Notes under the pieces: model-generated
Seen by the model: only the letters and a program-made list of their open reading frames with translations
What the model was told of the DNA's origin: nothing
The model's database searches: none
Program-made: the position numbers and the translations under genes
Part shown: positions 1-8,165 of the stretch, in pieces
Layout: the number at the start of each line of letters is the position of its first letter
How positions within the stretch are numbered: the first letter of the stretch is position 1
NCBI GenBank assembly: GCA_023428245.1
Contig: JAEYYX010000025.1
Span: 1 to 64,000 of the forward strand
Direction: 5' to 3'
DNA from: Pseudomonadota bacterium
GTDB taxonomy: Bacteria; Myxococcota_A; Polyangia; Polyangiales; Polyangiaceae
Length of the DNA stretch: 64,000 nt

Positions 1-24
1 CCCCCCCCCCCCCCCCCCCCCCCC
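1..24. other. homopolymeric C run at window edge
   Basis: Twenty-four consecutive C bases open the window, followed by GCGGCCGC and further C. They fall inside the reading frame of the first gene, where they would encode a Gly run. A run this pure at a sequence end is typical of a read or contig-end artefact (poly-G from two-colour chemistry on the other strand), but a real low-complexity tract cannot be excluded. Confidence 0.5.
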
Positions 25-444
25 GCGGCCGCCCCCGGCGCGAACTGCACCGCGACTGGAGAAGAGGGCACGCGACAAGGCCGGCAAGACGACCTCCGAG
101 GCCCCCCGGAGCCAGACAAGGGCCGCCTCGCTCACATGCTCATCACTGTCAAGGGCGAGTTCCGCAATCTTGGCAGAAAGATCATCCGAGACCAAACTGC
201 CCGCAGACTCGAGCAAGACGCGCACCCGCACTTCGGGGCTCGGATCGCGTACGAGCTCAGCCCAGACGCTCTCCCGAATCCGTGACGGCGAGCTCGCCGC
301 AGCGATCGCAGCCTGGATCCGGTCCGCTTCTGAGCCGCCCCGTAGGCGTTCGAGTTCACTCGCCGGAGTCGGCCAGATCTCGGCCCTCGCCCCAGACGAG
401 AGGAGCGCGGCGCACGCCGCGAGGAGCGCCGGAAGCAGTCTCAT
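1..444 (-). CDS. exported HEAT-like repeat protein, 3' end cut by window edge
   Basis: The frame opens with ATG at 444 and stays open to position 1, so the C-terminus is missing. The protein starts with a signal peptide (MRLLPALLAACAALLSSGARA) followed by helical, Ala/Leu/Glu-rich sequence with phrases such as VWAELVRDPSPEVRVRVLLE and ALDSDEHVSEAALVWL. These resemble HEAT or PBS-lyase-like repeats, which mediate protein contacts. The start overlaps the stop of the upstream VWA-like gene by 4 bp (ATGA), which supports both the start and translational coupling. The final codons run into the C tract, so the last visible residues are unreliable. The function is unknown; the operon suggests envelope work. 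Confidence 0.6.
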   Translation of the reverse strand, partial: MRLLPALLAACAALLSSGARAEIWPTPASELERLRGGSEADRIQAAIAAASSPSRIRESVWAELVRDPSPEVRVRVLLESAGSLVSDDLSAKIAELALDSDEHVSEAALVWLRGASEVVLPALSRALFSSRGAVRAGGGRGGGGGGGG

Positions 445-2657
445 AGATACCCATCTCGCCGTCGAACGACCCAGTGGAGCGCGAGGAAGAAACAGGCGGC
501 CCCAGCCCACGCGGCGTCGGGGAGCACCGGCGACTCGGTGCGCTCGGTGATGACTTTAGTTCCCGATGGTTCCGGCAAGCGATCGATTTCGTTCGGTGCC
601 ACGCTCACGCCACCGCTCGCGGACGACAGCGCCCTGAGCGCCTCTGGGTCAGGACGGGTATCCGCCCAGGCATCTCCTCCCGCCTCGCAAGCGAAGACGA
701 AGCGCGAAGCGGGTCCCGAAGAGAAACGAACGGTGCTCGCGTAGCCGCCCGGCTTCGGCCCCGGGATAACGAAGGAAACGAGGGAGCCGTCGCGGGTTGC
801 CCCTTCCCGGACGGGTCCGACGGCTTGCTCGGCGGAGGACAGTTCACTCACCTGCATCGTCACTTGTTCTGTCACGCCGGGCAGGGGCTGCACTTCGATA
901 CGAAATGGACGCCCGCTGATGCAGGGCCACGGGGCGTAAATGCGCGCCGCCTCGTAGCGAGGATCACGCATCAGCCAGCCCAAGATGCCTTCCCAGAGCG
1001 CGCCGTGGGCTCGACCTCCGCTGAGCACGCCCTCGGGTCCGAAACGTAGCTTATGGGTCGCGTCCACCGCGAGCGCGACGCTGCGCCCGTCTCCGAAATC
1101 GCCAAGAGTCAGGATCGGCATGCCACTTTTCGCAGAGCCTCCGGCCGGACCGAGACGGGGATGTTCCCAGAGCACGTAGGCCGACGGCGCCGCTGCTCCG
1201 ACCAAGTTCGCTCCCGCCATCTCCGGCAGGCGCTCCCCGAGCATCTCCCGCAGCGCCCCCAGCATCGGCGCTTCACGACCCACGCGAGTATACCGTGGCA
1301 CGAAGGGCTTCAGATCGAAGCTCTTCTTCCCCATAGGAAACTGAACGGGAATCACGCGCGCGAGCGCCCCCTCTCCATACCCTCCAGCTCCGAAGGACTC
1401 AGGACCGCCGACCAAAACCAGCCCGCCGCCCCGGAGCACGTAGTCCTTGAGGCCGGGGAAATGCACGCGAATTCCGTACTCCTCAGCGTCGATGTCTTGG
1501 AGCACGACTGCGTCGAAGCTCGGCAAATGTTCGGAGAACAGCTCGTCCACCGGGAACGGGATCAGGGCTAGCTCGCTCGGAGGCGCCATCACGTCGTCCA
1601 GCGCGGTCCGAAGGATCATAAATCCTACCAGATCAATACTGCGATCGCTCTTGAGGAAGGTTCGGAGCGCCCTCACGTCGTAGGTGGCGCGTCCAGCCAC
1701 GTACATGATCCGCAAACGATCCCGCCTCACCCCTACGGGCAAGAGCCTTCGATCGTTGTCTTTAACGACGTCGCTTGCGTCCGAACTGAGCGCTATCTCG
1801 ATCACGCGAGGACCCGAGCGATCCAGCGTGATGTCGAAGGACGCCTTGAGCAAGGACGCGTCTTTCGGGTCAGGCTCGACGCGCCCTTGGTGGAGCTCGA
1901 TCGGCGGCGCACCTTGGAGGAGCTCACGAACCTGGAAGGGAGTCGTCTGGCAGGGCACTGAACCGGAGCAGCGGACATCAAGATCGACGTGGAACGGCTC
2001 GTGAGCCACGACCACGTCCGGCATGCGCACGCTAGCGATACTCCGATCTCGAAGCGGCTCGTCGCTGACGCGCACCGAGTGGATCGGCACCTCAGGCCAG
2101 GCGGCCACATAGTCCTCGGCGCGCCCGAACGAGCTCCCTCGACTGACGCGCCCGTCCGTCAGGACCACGATGGCCCCGGGTGGCCCTGATTCTCCTCGCG
2201 GAATCTTCTCGAGCGCGGGACCGAGCTCGTTGCCGATCTGAGGTGGGCCTTTGCGCGCGACCTCGAGCTCTTCGAGGTTCGCGCGATCTCCGTAGGAGAG
2301 GACCTCCAGGCGAGCTGAAGGAAACACACGGGCGAGCTCTTCGATGGCGCGGTCCGAAACGTCTGCTCGACGCACCGAGCCTTGCGCAGGCAGATTCATG
2401 CGCTCTGAAGCGTCCACCAAGACGACGACGCGGGCCGGAGCCGACTGGACCCCTTGGTGCACCAAACTCGGACGCAACACGGCGAGGGCGAGCGCCAGGG
2501 CTCCGAGTGCGCCCGTCACGATGTGGGCCCAGGGCACGCGCCCCTTGCGCCTTCCCTCCGCGGCCAAGAGCAGGAAGGTCCCAAGCACGAGCACAGCGAC
2601 GAGCGCTATCCAGGTTCCTCCGAGATCGGACGAGAACTGTTGGCCGAAAATGGTCAC
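441..2657 (-). CDS. membrane protein with degenerate VWA and glutamine amidotransferase-like domains
   Basis: 738 residues. Two N-terminal membrane helices (about residues 12-32 and 45-65) precede a von Willebrand A-like domain whose metal site is degenerate: it begins DASERMN rather than DxSxS. The later strand VVLTDGRVS is typical of the fold. A middle region with GGGLVLVGGPESFGAGGY matches the GATase1-like fold often annotated as putative glutamine amidotransferase in BatA-type membrane proteins. A last membrane helix lies just before the Arg-rich C-terminus. It is 10 bp downstream of the DUF4159 gene and overlaps the next gene by 4 bp. Such proteins usually sit beside MoxR ATPase and DUF58 genes; none is visible here, but they could lie beyond the left edge. 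A role in envelope maintenance or chaperoning is inferred. Confidence 0.75.
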   Translation of the reverse strand: MTIFGQQFSSDLGGTWIALVAVLVLGTFLLLAAEGRRKGRVPWAHIVTGALGALALALAVLRPSLVHQGVQSAPARVVVLVDASERMNLPAQGSVRRADVSDRAIEELARVFPSARLEVLSYGDRANLEELEVARKGPPQIGNELGPALEKIPRGESGPPGAIVVLTDGRVSRGSSFGRAEDYVAAWPEVPIHSVRVSDEPLRDRSIASVRMPDVVVAHEPFHVDLDVRCSGSVPCQTTPFQVRELLQGAPPIELHQGRVEPDPKDASLLKASFDITLDRSGPRVIEIALSSDASDVVKDNDRRLLPVGVRRDRLRIMYVAGRATYDVRALRTFLKSDRSIDLVGFMILRTALDDVMAPPSELALIPFPVDELFSEHLPSFDAVVLQDIDAEEYGIRVHFPGLKDYVLRGGGLVLVGGPESFGAGGYGEGALARVIPVQFPMGKKSFDLKPFVPRYTRVGREAPMLGALREMLGERLPEMAGANLVGAAAPSAYVLWEHPRLGPAGGSAKSGMPILTLGDFGDGRSVALAVDATHKLRFGPEGVLSGGRAHGALWEGILGWLMRDPRYEAARIYAPWPCISGRPFRIEVQPLPGVTEQVTMQVSELSSAEQAVGPVREGATRDGSLVSFVIPGPKPGGYASTVRFSSGPASRFVFACEAGGDAWADTRPDPEALRALSSASGGVSVAPNEIDRLPEPSGTKVITERTESPVLPDAAWAGAACFFLALHWVVRRRDGYL

Positions 2658-2667
2658 GTTGATTCCT

Positions 2668-3447
2668 CTAACGCGGCCGGGACGGGGCGCTGCGTGTCCG
2701 TCGACGCATCAGGTATGGGGCGTGGACCTGATCGTCTTTGTAGTCGGTGCAAAGAATGTACATCGCGATGTTGATCGCAAAACGGATGGCATACTCGCGC
2801 TGCTCCGGATCATCCGGCTCAAGTGGAGAAGCCCAACTGTCGCCACGGCGCGCGAGGGCCCCGAGCAAGTCATGACGCAGGAACAAGACGCCGCTGCCCG
2901 CACCGCCGAGCGAGGCTTCGACCGTGGGGGGACCGAGGACCCGACCTACGGGACGAGGGATCAGGTAGAACGATTTGTAGAGGACGTGATCCGGGGCCAG
3001 CTTGATGCGCGGCGAAGGGAGCGCGACCTTCTCGAGTTCTCGTTCGACGCCAAGGCGGAACGCGCCAGTCTCCGGCGCCTGATCGTCGACGAGCATGAAC
3101 CCGCCGAGCCGAAAGAACTCGCTCAGCCGGCGCGCGGCGAGTCGAGACAGCGTCCCCGGATCCTCCGAGCCGGTCCAAATGATGAAAGGCTCTTCGAAGA
3201 GCTCTTTGGACTCAGGCGAGACAACCGTCGTCGCGATGCGCACGGGGGCACTCGTCCGCTCCATGAGCTCGAAAGACCAGCGCGACATCGCCGAACCCAA
3301 GAGCTTCAAGTTCTCGTCCTGAGCTCGTTTCCCGGAGAGCGGACCGAGCAAGCGGGCATGGAACGCTCCCTCCTCCCCGAAAGCGAGAGCGGACGAGGGC
3401 GTGAGCGCGAGGAGACTCGAGGCGAGGAGGGTGCGTCGCCGCATCAT
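2668..3447 (-). CDS. DUF4159 domain protein with twin-arginine-like signal
   Basis: 259 residues. The N-terminus MMRRRTLLASSLLALTPSSALA is an export signal with Arg-Arg-Arg. The mature part has a GATase/Rossmann-like layout with IIWTGSEDPGTLS, FFRLGGFMLVDDQAPETGAF and LYKSFYLIPRPVGRVLGPPT, which match DUF4159. That family accompanies VWA/BatA membrane proteins in myxobacteria and planctomycetes; its reaction is unknown. A segment near the C-terminus (YAIRFAINIAMYILCTDYK) is typical of the family. The start overlaps the upstream lipoprotein gene by 4 bp, so the three genes very likely form one transcript. Confidence 0.75.
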   Translation of the reverse strand: MMRRRTLLASSLLALTPSSALAFGEEGAFHARLLGPLSGKRAQDENLKLLGSAMSRWSFELMERTSAPVRIATTVVSPESKELFEEPFIIWTGSEDPGTLSRLAARRLSEFFRLGGFMLVDDQAPETGAFRLGVERELEKVALPSPRIKLAPDHVLYKSFYLIPRPVGRVLGPPTVEASLGGAGSGVLFLRHDLLGALARRGDSWASPLEPDDPEQREYAIRFAINIAMYILCTDYKDDQVHAPYLMRRRTRSAPSRPR

Positions 3448-4109
3448 TCGATCTCCACGATTCGATAGGTTCCATCTTCGAGCGTCAATGTGATGCGCCG
3501 GCCATTTCCTAGGCCCACGACCACGCCCGAGATGACCTCGTCCTCGGTAGCTGTGCGGGCGTCCTCGAGAGCCCGCCCGAGGTCCGCGATCAGACGCTCG
3601 ATCTCTTGTCTCCGCGGAGTCGCAAGCAAATCGAGAAGCGCCGGAAGATCCCGCGCCTCAAGTGCCCGCCGAAGCTCTTCGAGGGCCCCCAGCACGCTCG
3701 TCGGGCGACCTCGGAGACCCGCCGGAGCCTGAAGGAGAAAACGCCCGTCCTCTCGAACGAGCTGGACCTCAGAGCCATCAGCGAGCTCCACCTTCGCCTC
3801 CCACTCGGCCCCACAGAGCCCGGGCCTTTCGCTGAGCAAGAGGACCCTCGCCGAGAGCTCTCTCTCGTTCTCCTTGAGCAGGCGTGCAAGATCCTCCTCG
3901 CTGTATCCGGCGCGCCCCTCATGGGTCAGAAGCTCCTTGAGTGCGGCGGTGTCACGCGCGCGTACGGCCTCGGCATAGGCAAGCGCAATCGGTTCAGGAT
4001 CCGGCAGCGTAGCGCGACCACAAGCCATGGTCCCCAAGACCGAGGCGATCACCCAAGGGGCCAGAGAGGCATCGCCCCAAATCGAAGCTCGAGCAGAGCC
4101 AGCTCGCAC
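3444..4109 (-). CDS. probable lipoprotein with NTF2-like segments
   Basis: 221 residues from a GTG start. The N-terminus has a hydrophobic stretch ending in TMAC, a plausible lipobox. Two segments, AYAEAVRARDTAALKELLT and LRRALEARDLPALLDLLAT, have the helix pattern seen at the start of NTF2/SnoaL-like folds, and strands such as VQLVREDGRFLLQ and ITLTLEDGTYRIVEIE follow. It may be a tandem NTF2-like lipoprotein. It is the first gene of the minus-strand operon running to the left edge. No catalytic residues could be assigned. Confidence 0.6.
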   Translation of the reverse strand: MRAGSARASIWGDASLAPWVIASVLGTMACGRATLPDPEPIALAYAEAVRARDTAALKELLTHEGRAGYSEEDLARLLKENERELSARVLLLSERPGLCGAEWEAKVELADGSEVQLVREDGRFLLQAPAGLRGRPTSVLGALEELRRALEARDLPALLDLLATPRRQEIERLIADLGRALEDARTATEDEVISGVVVGLGNGRRITLTLEDGTYRIVEIE

Positions 4110-4155
4110 GAGGGTGTCCTAGCGCGCCCGGCCCTATCCGACTAGAGGACAGGAC

Positions 4156-4335
4156 ATGGGCAAGGCAACGCCTCGCAGAGACCGCCTCCTCTTGATCGGA
4201 GCCTCCGCTGTGGCGGTTGGCATCGTCGCCGCGAGCACCTCGCGGGGCTCAGCCTTTTGGCCCGTCGTGACCTGTGTCGCCTACGCGCTCATGTGCGTGA
4301 CGATTCACAAGATCGGTCGCGCGGGGAGCCGATAG
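4156..4335 (+). CDS. 59-residue membrane protein
   Basis: A short gene with ATG at 4156 and TAG at 4333. The purine-rich GAGGACAGGAC lies just upstream. The protein has a basic N-terminus (MGKATPRRDR), a hydrophobic helix at about residues 11-27, a short loop, and a second helix around residues 35-50 (PVVTCVAYALMCVTIHKI). It diverges from the lipoprotein operon and is convergent with the sensor-like lipoprotein gene. It resembles no family I recognise. The two-helix hairpin and ribosome-binding sequence make it a believable small gene, but proof of expression is lacking. Confidence 0.5.
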   Translation: MGKATPRRDRLLLIGASAVAVGIVAASTSRGSAFWPVVTCVAYALMCVTIHKIGRAGSR

Positions 4336-4350
4336 CTCTCGCGACTCCGC

Positions 4351-5211
4351 TTAGGTCTCACTCCGCACGAGCGCGATCGCGACGTCTTCCCCGAGGCTCT
4401 TGGCGCGCCCCACAGCGATGCCGAACCGACGCCCGTCGATATCCTTCACCACTGTGTAGCTGTCCTGCGACTGAAGCTGCTCTTTCGGATTCGATTCCAG
4501 AATCGCCTTCGCGTTCACTTCCGGCGACACCGGTGCCCCGTAGGCCTGGTCCCCAGCTACTACGTAGACGTATGTGAGAGGAAGTTTCTCTCGTTCCTTG
4601 AGCTTCGAGATCAGCTCAGAGCGAAGCGCCGTCTCGAGCCGATAGGCGTAAGCCGAAAAGGACCAGCCCGTAACGTAGACGCCGAAGGTGTCAGCCCCGG
4701 AGCGGAGCGGCACCGCCGCGACCCACTGCGCGTCGGGCTTTCCCTTCACGCCGCTCGCCTCGGGCATCGAACCTCGCGTTTCGGTGTAGCCGGCCACAAG
4801 CGCCTTCTTCAGGTCCGGGAAGGACTCGAAGAGCACCTTTCCTGCCATCAGGTCCTGCTTCTGGTCGTTTCTCAGAATCTTTCCATCCGGAGAAGCGACG
4901 GCGAAGAAGGTACTCTTGGCAACCCGCAGGTCCTGGGTCTTGTCGCGCGCGCGCCCGAGCGTCTCACGCAGGACTTCGAAAGCTGGCTGTTCCGGGCGGC
5001 GTTCCTCGAACAGCTGAACGAGATGCGGTGCGCCTTCGGGCAGGCCGCTCCGGATTTCACTCACGTCTTGTTCCGTCGCGCGGATTAAGAATGGCAAGTC
5101 TTCAGCCGCAAGGGTCGCGCTCTTTTTCCCGGAGTCTTCGCAACCAAGGCTGAGAGCGACGGGGAAAACCACGCAACTCGTGAGGAGAACACGTCGTTCT
5201 AGAGTCTTCAT
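4351..5211 (-). CDS. lipoprotein with sensor-like (dCache-like) domain
   Basis: 286 residues. The signal peptide ends in LSLGC, a good lipobox, so it should be a lipoprotein. The mature sequence has a long helix, then FFAVASPDGKILRNDQKQ, FESFPDLKKALVAGYTETRG and WVAAVPLRSGADTFGVYVTG. Alternating strands and the phrase on replayed 'data' (PDGKI ... VPL) resemble extracellular Cache-type ligand-binding domains, but there is no attached kinase or chemoreceptor module. Its start overlaps the stop of the bcp gene by 4 bp (ATGA), so the two are probably co-translated. The ligand is unknown; a link to oxidative stress is inferred only from the neighbour. Confidence 0.6.
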   Translation of the reverse strand: MKTLERRVLLTSCVVFPVALSLGCEDSGKKSATLAAEDLPFLIRATEQDVSEIRSGLPEGAPHLVQLFEERRPEQPAFEVLRETLGRARDKTQDLRVAKSTFFAVASPDGKILRNDQKQDLMAGKVLFESFPDLKKALVAGYTETRGSMPEASGVKGKPDAQWVAAVPLRSGADTFGVYVTGWSFSAYAYRLETALRSELISKLKEREKLPLTYVYVVAGDQAYGAPVSPEVNAKAILESNPKEQLQSQDSYTVVKDIDGRRFGIAVGRAKSLGEDVAIALVRSET

Positions 5212-5831
5212 TTCGACTTCAGCTCCTCGATGATCTTCTGGACATGGCCATCGACGCGCACGCCCCGATACGCGGCGCGGACCTTGCCCTTGTCGTCCAC
5301 AATGAAAGTCGAGCGGACGATTCCATAATATTCGCGCCCGTAGTTCTTCTTGAGCGCCCAGACGCCGTACTTCTCCGCGAGCTCATGATCCGGGTCTGAG
5401 AGCAGGTCAAAATTCAGGCCGTGCGAGGTCGCGAATTTTTGGTGGCTCGCCGTAGAGTCGGGACTCACACCGAACACACGCACGCCAAGCTTCGTGAAGT
5501 CCTTCTGAGCGTCCCGGAAATCGCAGGCCTCTCGGGTGCAGCCGGGAGTGTTGTCCTTCGGGTAGAAGTAGATCACGTAGGGACTCCCTGCGAGCGAGGC
5601 GGAGCTGATGACCTCTCCCTTCCCCGAGGTCAGGCGAAACGCAGGAGCTTTTTTCCCTACGAACGCGTCGACCTCCGCGGTGGTTGCGGGGGCCGGAGCC
5701 GCACCGGAACGCGCCGCCGAACCGGCCGGGGTCTTCTTGCTGGCGCTCGGGGGCGCGGCGCTCTTCGGCGCGGGCTTCGCCGCCGTCTTCTTGGAACGTG
5801 GGGTCTGTGGGGTCACCATGAGCGCGGGCAT
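5208..5831 (-). CDS. bcp: thioredoxin-dependent peroxiredoxin, Bcp/PrxQ type
   Basis: 207 residues. After a Lys/Pro/Ala-rich, probably disordered N-terminal extension of about 60 residues comes a peroxiredoxin domain. The active site YPKDNTPGCTREACDFRD holds the peroxidatic Cys (TPGC) and a second Cys five residues later, the atypical two-Cys arrangement of E. coli Bcp. The enzyme reduces H2O2 and alkyl hydroperoxides with thioredoxin as electron donor, in the cytoplasm. The later YGREYYGIVRSTFIVDDKG is also typical of the family. It is longer than usual Bcp (about 155 residues) because of the extension. It overlaps the lipoprotein gene downstream by 4 bp. An alternative start four codons later is possible. 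Confidence 0.92.
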   Translation of the reverse strand: MPALMVTPQTPRSKKTAAKPAPKSAAPPSASKKTPAGSAARSGAAPAPATTAEVDAFVGKKAPAFRLTSGKGEVISSASLAGSPYVIYFYPKDNTPGCTREACDFRDAQKDFTKLGVRVFGVSPDSTASHQKFATSHGLNFDLLSDPDHELAEKYGVWALKKNYGREYYGIVRSTFIVDDKGKVRAAYRGVRVDGHVQKIIEELKSK

Positions 5832-5907
5832 CGTTGCACGATTTTGCAGAGAATGTGAGAGCCCCTCCCCTTGTCAGAGCCGATCCGCGTTGTAGATTGG
5901 GCCGCCT

Positions 5908-6366
5908 ATGCTCGACCTCCCCGAAAACGGCCTCTATAGAACCACGACCGCGATGCCTGGCAACGAGGACGCCTTCCCTGCGGAAGTCCTCGTCTACATC
6001 GGCGAGAAATCCGGACAGAAGTTCGTGGTTCGTCCCGGTCAGAACCGGAACAATCGTTGGTATTGGGGCGAGCCGACGACGGTGATGCGTAGCCCGACCT
6101 GGGGTCGCACGCTCAAGCGCTTGCCGAGTGAAGGCTTCTACACCCTGCCGGAGGACCTGAGCTTCGAGGGAGGCGGCCGCTGGCTCAAGAACGCAATCGT
6201 TCAGCTCGGGTACAACGCACAGGGCCAAGGAATCATCTTCGTCGGCGAGAGTCGCGATACCGCGACCGAAAATGCCCTCCACTTCAGCGACCGCGGCATG
6301 CTCATTTCCGACGAGCTGCTCGAGCGCCTGATCTGGGCGCCGATTCTGCCTGTCCGCGCTCACTGA
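5908..6366 (+). CDS. conserved-looking hypothetical protein
   Basis: 152 residues, soluble, with no signal or membrane segment. It is rich in aromatic and charged residues (NNRWYWGEPTTVMRSPTWG, GFYTLPEDLSFEGGGRW) and ends with FSDRGMLISDELLERLIWAP, suggesting a compact mixed alpha/beta fold. I recognise no family. It diverges from bcp with 76 bp between starts and lies 73 bp before a small gene on the same strand, so the two could share a transcript. Codon use looks like the neighbours. The function is unknown. Confidence 0.65.
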   Translation: MLDLPENGLYRTTTAMPGNEDAFPAEVLVYIGEKSGQKFVVRPGQNRNNRWYWGEPTTVMRSPTWGRTLKRLPSEGFYTLPEDLSFEGGGRWLKNAIVQLGYNAQGQGIIFVGESRDTATENALHFSDRGMLISDELLERLIWAPILPVRAH

Positions 6367-6439
6367 ACGCCCCACCGCGCCCAAGAACGGCCTTTGCCAG
6401 TTACCTATTAAAGGTCTCAGGCGGCGGTCGTTTCGGGGC

Positions 6440-6784
6440 TTGATGAGCAGACTGGAGAGCCCCCCTCTAGACCTGACGGTTCCGGCGTCACCGAGAGCTA
6501 AGCGTCTGCCCCCTGGGTCGCGCGTCCCCGTTCCCCTGGCTCAGATCCGCAAGGACGTTGGACTCTTTCGGACCGACCTTCAGACCCCAGTGCTCACCCC
6601 GGAGCGGCTCAGCGCCCTCGAAGCCCATCGGGACCTCGACCTCGATGCTCTGTCAGCCTACGTGAAAGCGCTCGGAGGACACCTCGAAGTCGCTGCCGTG
6701 TTCGGGGTGCGCCGTTATCCTCTCGATCTTTCGAAGCAAGCAGCCGAGAGCCTCGAGCCCGAAGAAGTTCCGGACGATCTTTGA
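6440..6784 (+). CDS. small protein resembling an XRE-type antitoxin C-terminus
   Basis: 114 residues. The C-terminal part LDLDALSAYVKALGGHLEV followed by AAVFGVRRYPLDL matches the ending common to XRE/HigA-like antitoxins, where a helix-turn-helix is followed by a motif of the type LSTLRRYVEALGGxLE. The region before it (LTPERLSALEAHRDLD) sits where the last recognition helices of such a domain would be, but a full helix-turn-helix is not obvious. No HigB/RelE-like toxin is visible beside it. It could be an orphan or remodelled regulator. ATG at 6440 follows a GGGGC stretch; an internal ATG one codon later is also possible. Confidence 0.55.
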   Translation: MMSRLESPPLDLTVPASPRAKRLPPGSRVPVPLAQIRKDVGLFRTDLQTPVLTPERLSALEAHRDLDLDALSAYVKALGGHLEVAAVFGVRRYPLDLSKQAAESLEPEEVPDDL

Positions 6785-6803
6785 GAATACGGACGCGACA
6801 AGG

Positions 6804-8165
6804 TCATTCTTCCTTCATCTCCTCGAGCTTTCGGTAGATCGTTCGCTGCGAGATTCCGAGCAGCTGCGCCGCGAGAGCCTTGTCCCCGCCCGTGCGCCGG
6901 AGCGTCTCGCGGATCATGTGCTGCTCGACCTGCGTCAAAGGCGTACCGATCGCGAAAGTGAGGGATGTTTGTTCACTCGGCACGGCGACGCGAAGCGGGA
7001 GAGGAAGATCCTCGAGGGTGAGCTCCGGCCCGCGGGCCAGAACGGAGGCACGTTCCACCACATTCTCGAGCTCGCGCACGTTGCCGGGCCAGGAATAGTC
7101 CGAAAGGCGCGCACGAACCTGCGGCCCCACACTCAGACGGGGTCGTCCGTTTTTCTGACAATAAATGCCGAGGAAATGGTCCGTGAGGAGCGGGATATCT
7201 TCCCGCCTGGAGCGCAGAGGCGGCGCCGTGAGTTCAATCACGTTGAGGCGATAGTAAAGATCTTCCCGGAAGCGCCCGGCTTCGACTTCGGCGCGGAGAT
7301 TTCGGTTGGTCGCGGCGATGAGCCGAACGTCTGCCGTGATCGGAGTACCCCCGAGCGGCTCGAACTCATTTTCCTGGAGAACGCGCAAGAGCTTGACCTG
7401 GACACTCGGAGTCAGCTCTCCGATCTCATCGAGGAATAATGTCCCTCCTCGCGCCCGGGCAAAGCGACCCTCTCGACGACCGACCGCGCCCGTAAACGCC
7501 CCGCGCTCGTAACCGAACAGCTCCGCTTCGAGGATGCCCTCGGGGATAGCCGCGCAGTTCACCGCGACAAAAGGCCCAGCTACGCGGCCGCTGCGCGCGT
7601 GAACGTAGCGGGCGATGAGCTCCTTGCCGGTCCCGCTCTCTCCCAAGATCAGAATATGAGCGAGCGAAGGAGCCGCCTGTTCTGCCATGGCGAGCACGAC
7701 CCGCAAGACGGGGCTCGTGCCGATGATCTCGCGATTCTTGAGGGTACGCAGCTCCTCTTTTAGGTTCTGATTCTCTTGCAGGAGGGAGCCGTGTTCGATG
7801 GCCTTCTCGATGGAGCGGACGATCGTCGCCCTCTTCAGAGGTTTTTCGACGAAGTCGTAGGCCCCCTCTTTCATAGCGCTGACAGCTGTTTCTACAGTTC
7901 CAAAGGCCGTCATCAGGACAACCTCTGTGCTCGGAGAGACTTCCTTTGTCGCCTTCAAGAGCTCGACTCCGTCCGGGCCGGGCATCATCAGATCAGTCAA
8001 GAGGGCGTGGACGCGATGAGTTCGGAGGAGCACAAGCGCCGTTTTGGCGCCTTCGGCCTCAAGCACCCGGAACCCCTCACGTTCGAAGATCTTACGCAGA
8101 CTCAGCCGGTTGTTGGCATCGTCGTCCACAACGAGCAGCGTCTTGTCGGGAACCTCCGCGTTCAT
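6804..8165 (-). CDS. sigma-54-dependent response regulator, NtrC family
   Basis: 453 residues. Domains in order: receiver (residues 8-120, phosphoacceptor Asp58 in TDLMMPGPDG), central AAA+ domain with Walker A GESGTGKE near residue 175, the sigma-54 contact loop GAFTGA, Walker B GGTLFLDEIGE and the arginine-finger region, then a Fis-type helix-turn-helix at the C-terminus (ALAAQLLGISQRTIYRKLEE). When phosphorylated it should oligomerise and remodel sigma-54 RNA polymerase at target promoters. It is the last gene of a run of overlapping genes that includes the histidine kinase at 9836-11404, its probable partner. Its start overlaps the ferredoxin gene by 4 bp. The target genes are unknown. 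Confidence 0.95.
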   Translation of the reverse strand: MNAEVPDKTLLVVDDDANNRLSLRKIFEREGFRVLEAEGAKTALVLLRTHRVHALLTDLMMPGPDGVELLKATKEVSPSTEVVLMTAFGTVETAVSAMKEGAYDFVEKPLKRATIVRSIEKAIEHGSLLQENQNLKEELRTLKNREIIGTSPVLRVVLAMAEQAAPSLAHILILGESGTGKELIARYVHARSGRVAGPFVAVNCAAIPEGILEAELFGYERGAFTGAVGRREGRFARARGGTLFLDEIGELTPSVQVKLLRVLQENEFEPLGGTPITADVRLIAATNRNLRAEVEAGRFREDLYYRLNVIELTAPPLRSRREDIPLLTDHFLGIYCQKNGRPRLSVGPQVRARLSDYSWPGNVRELENVVERASVLARGPELTLEDLPLPLRVAVPSEQTSLTFAIGTPLTQVEQHMIRETLRRTGGDKALAAQLLGISQRTIYRKLEEMKEE

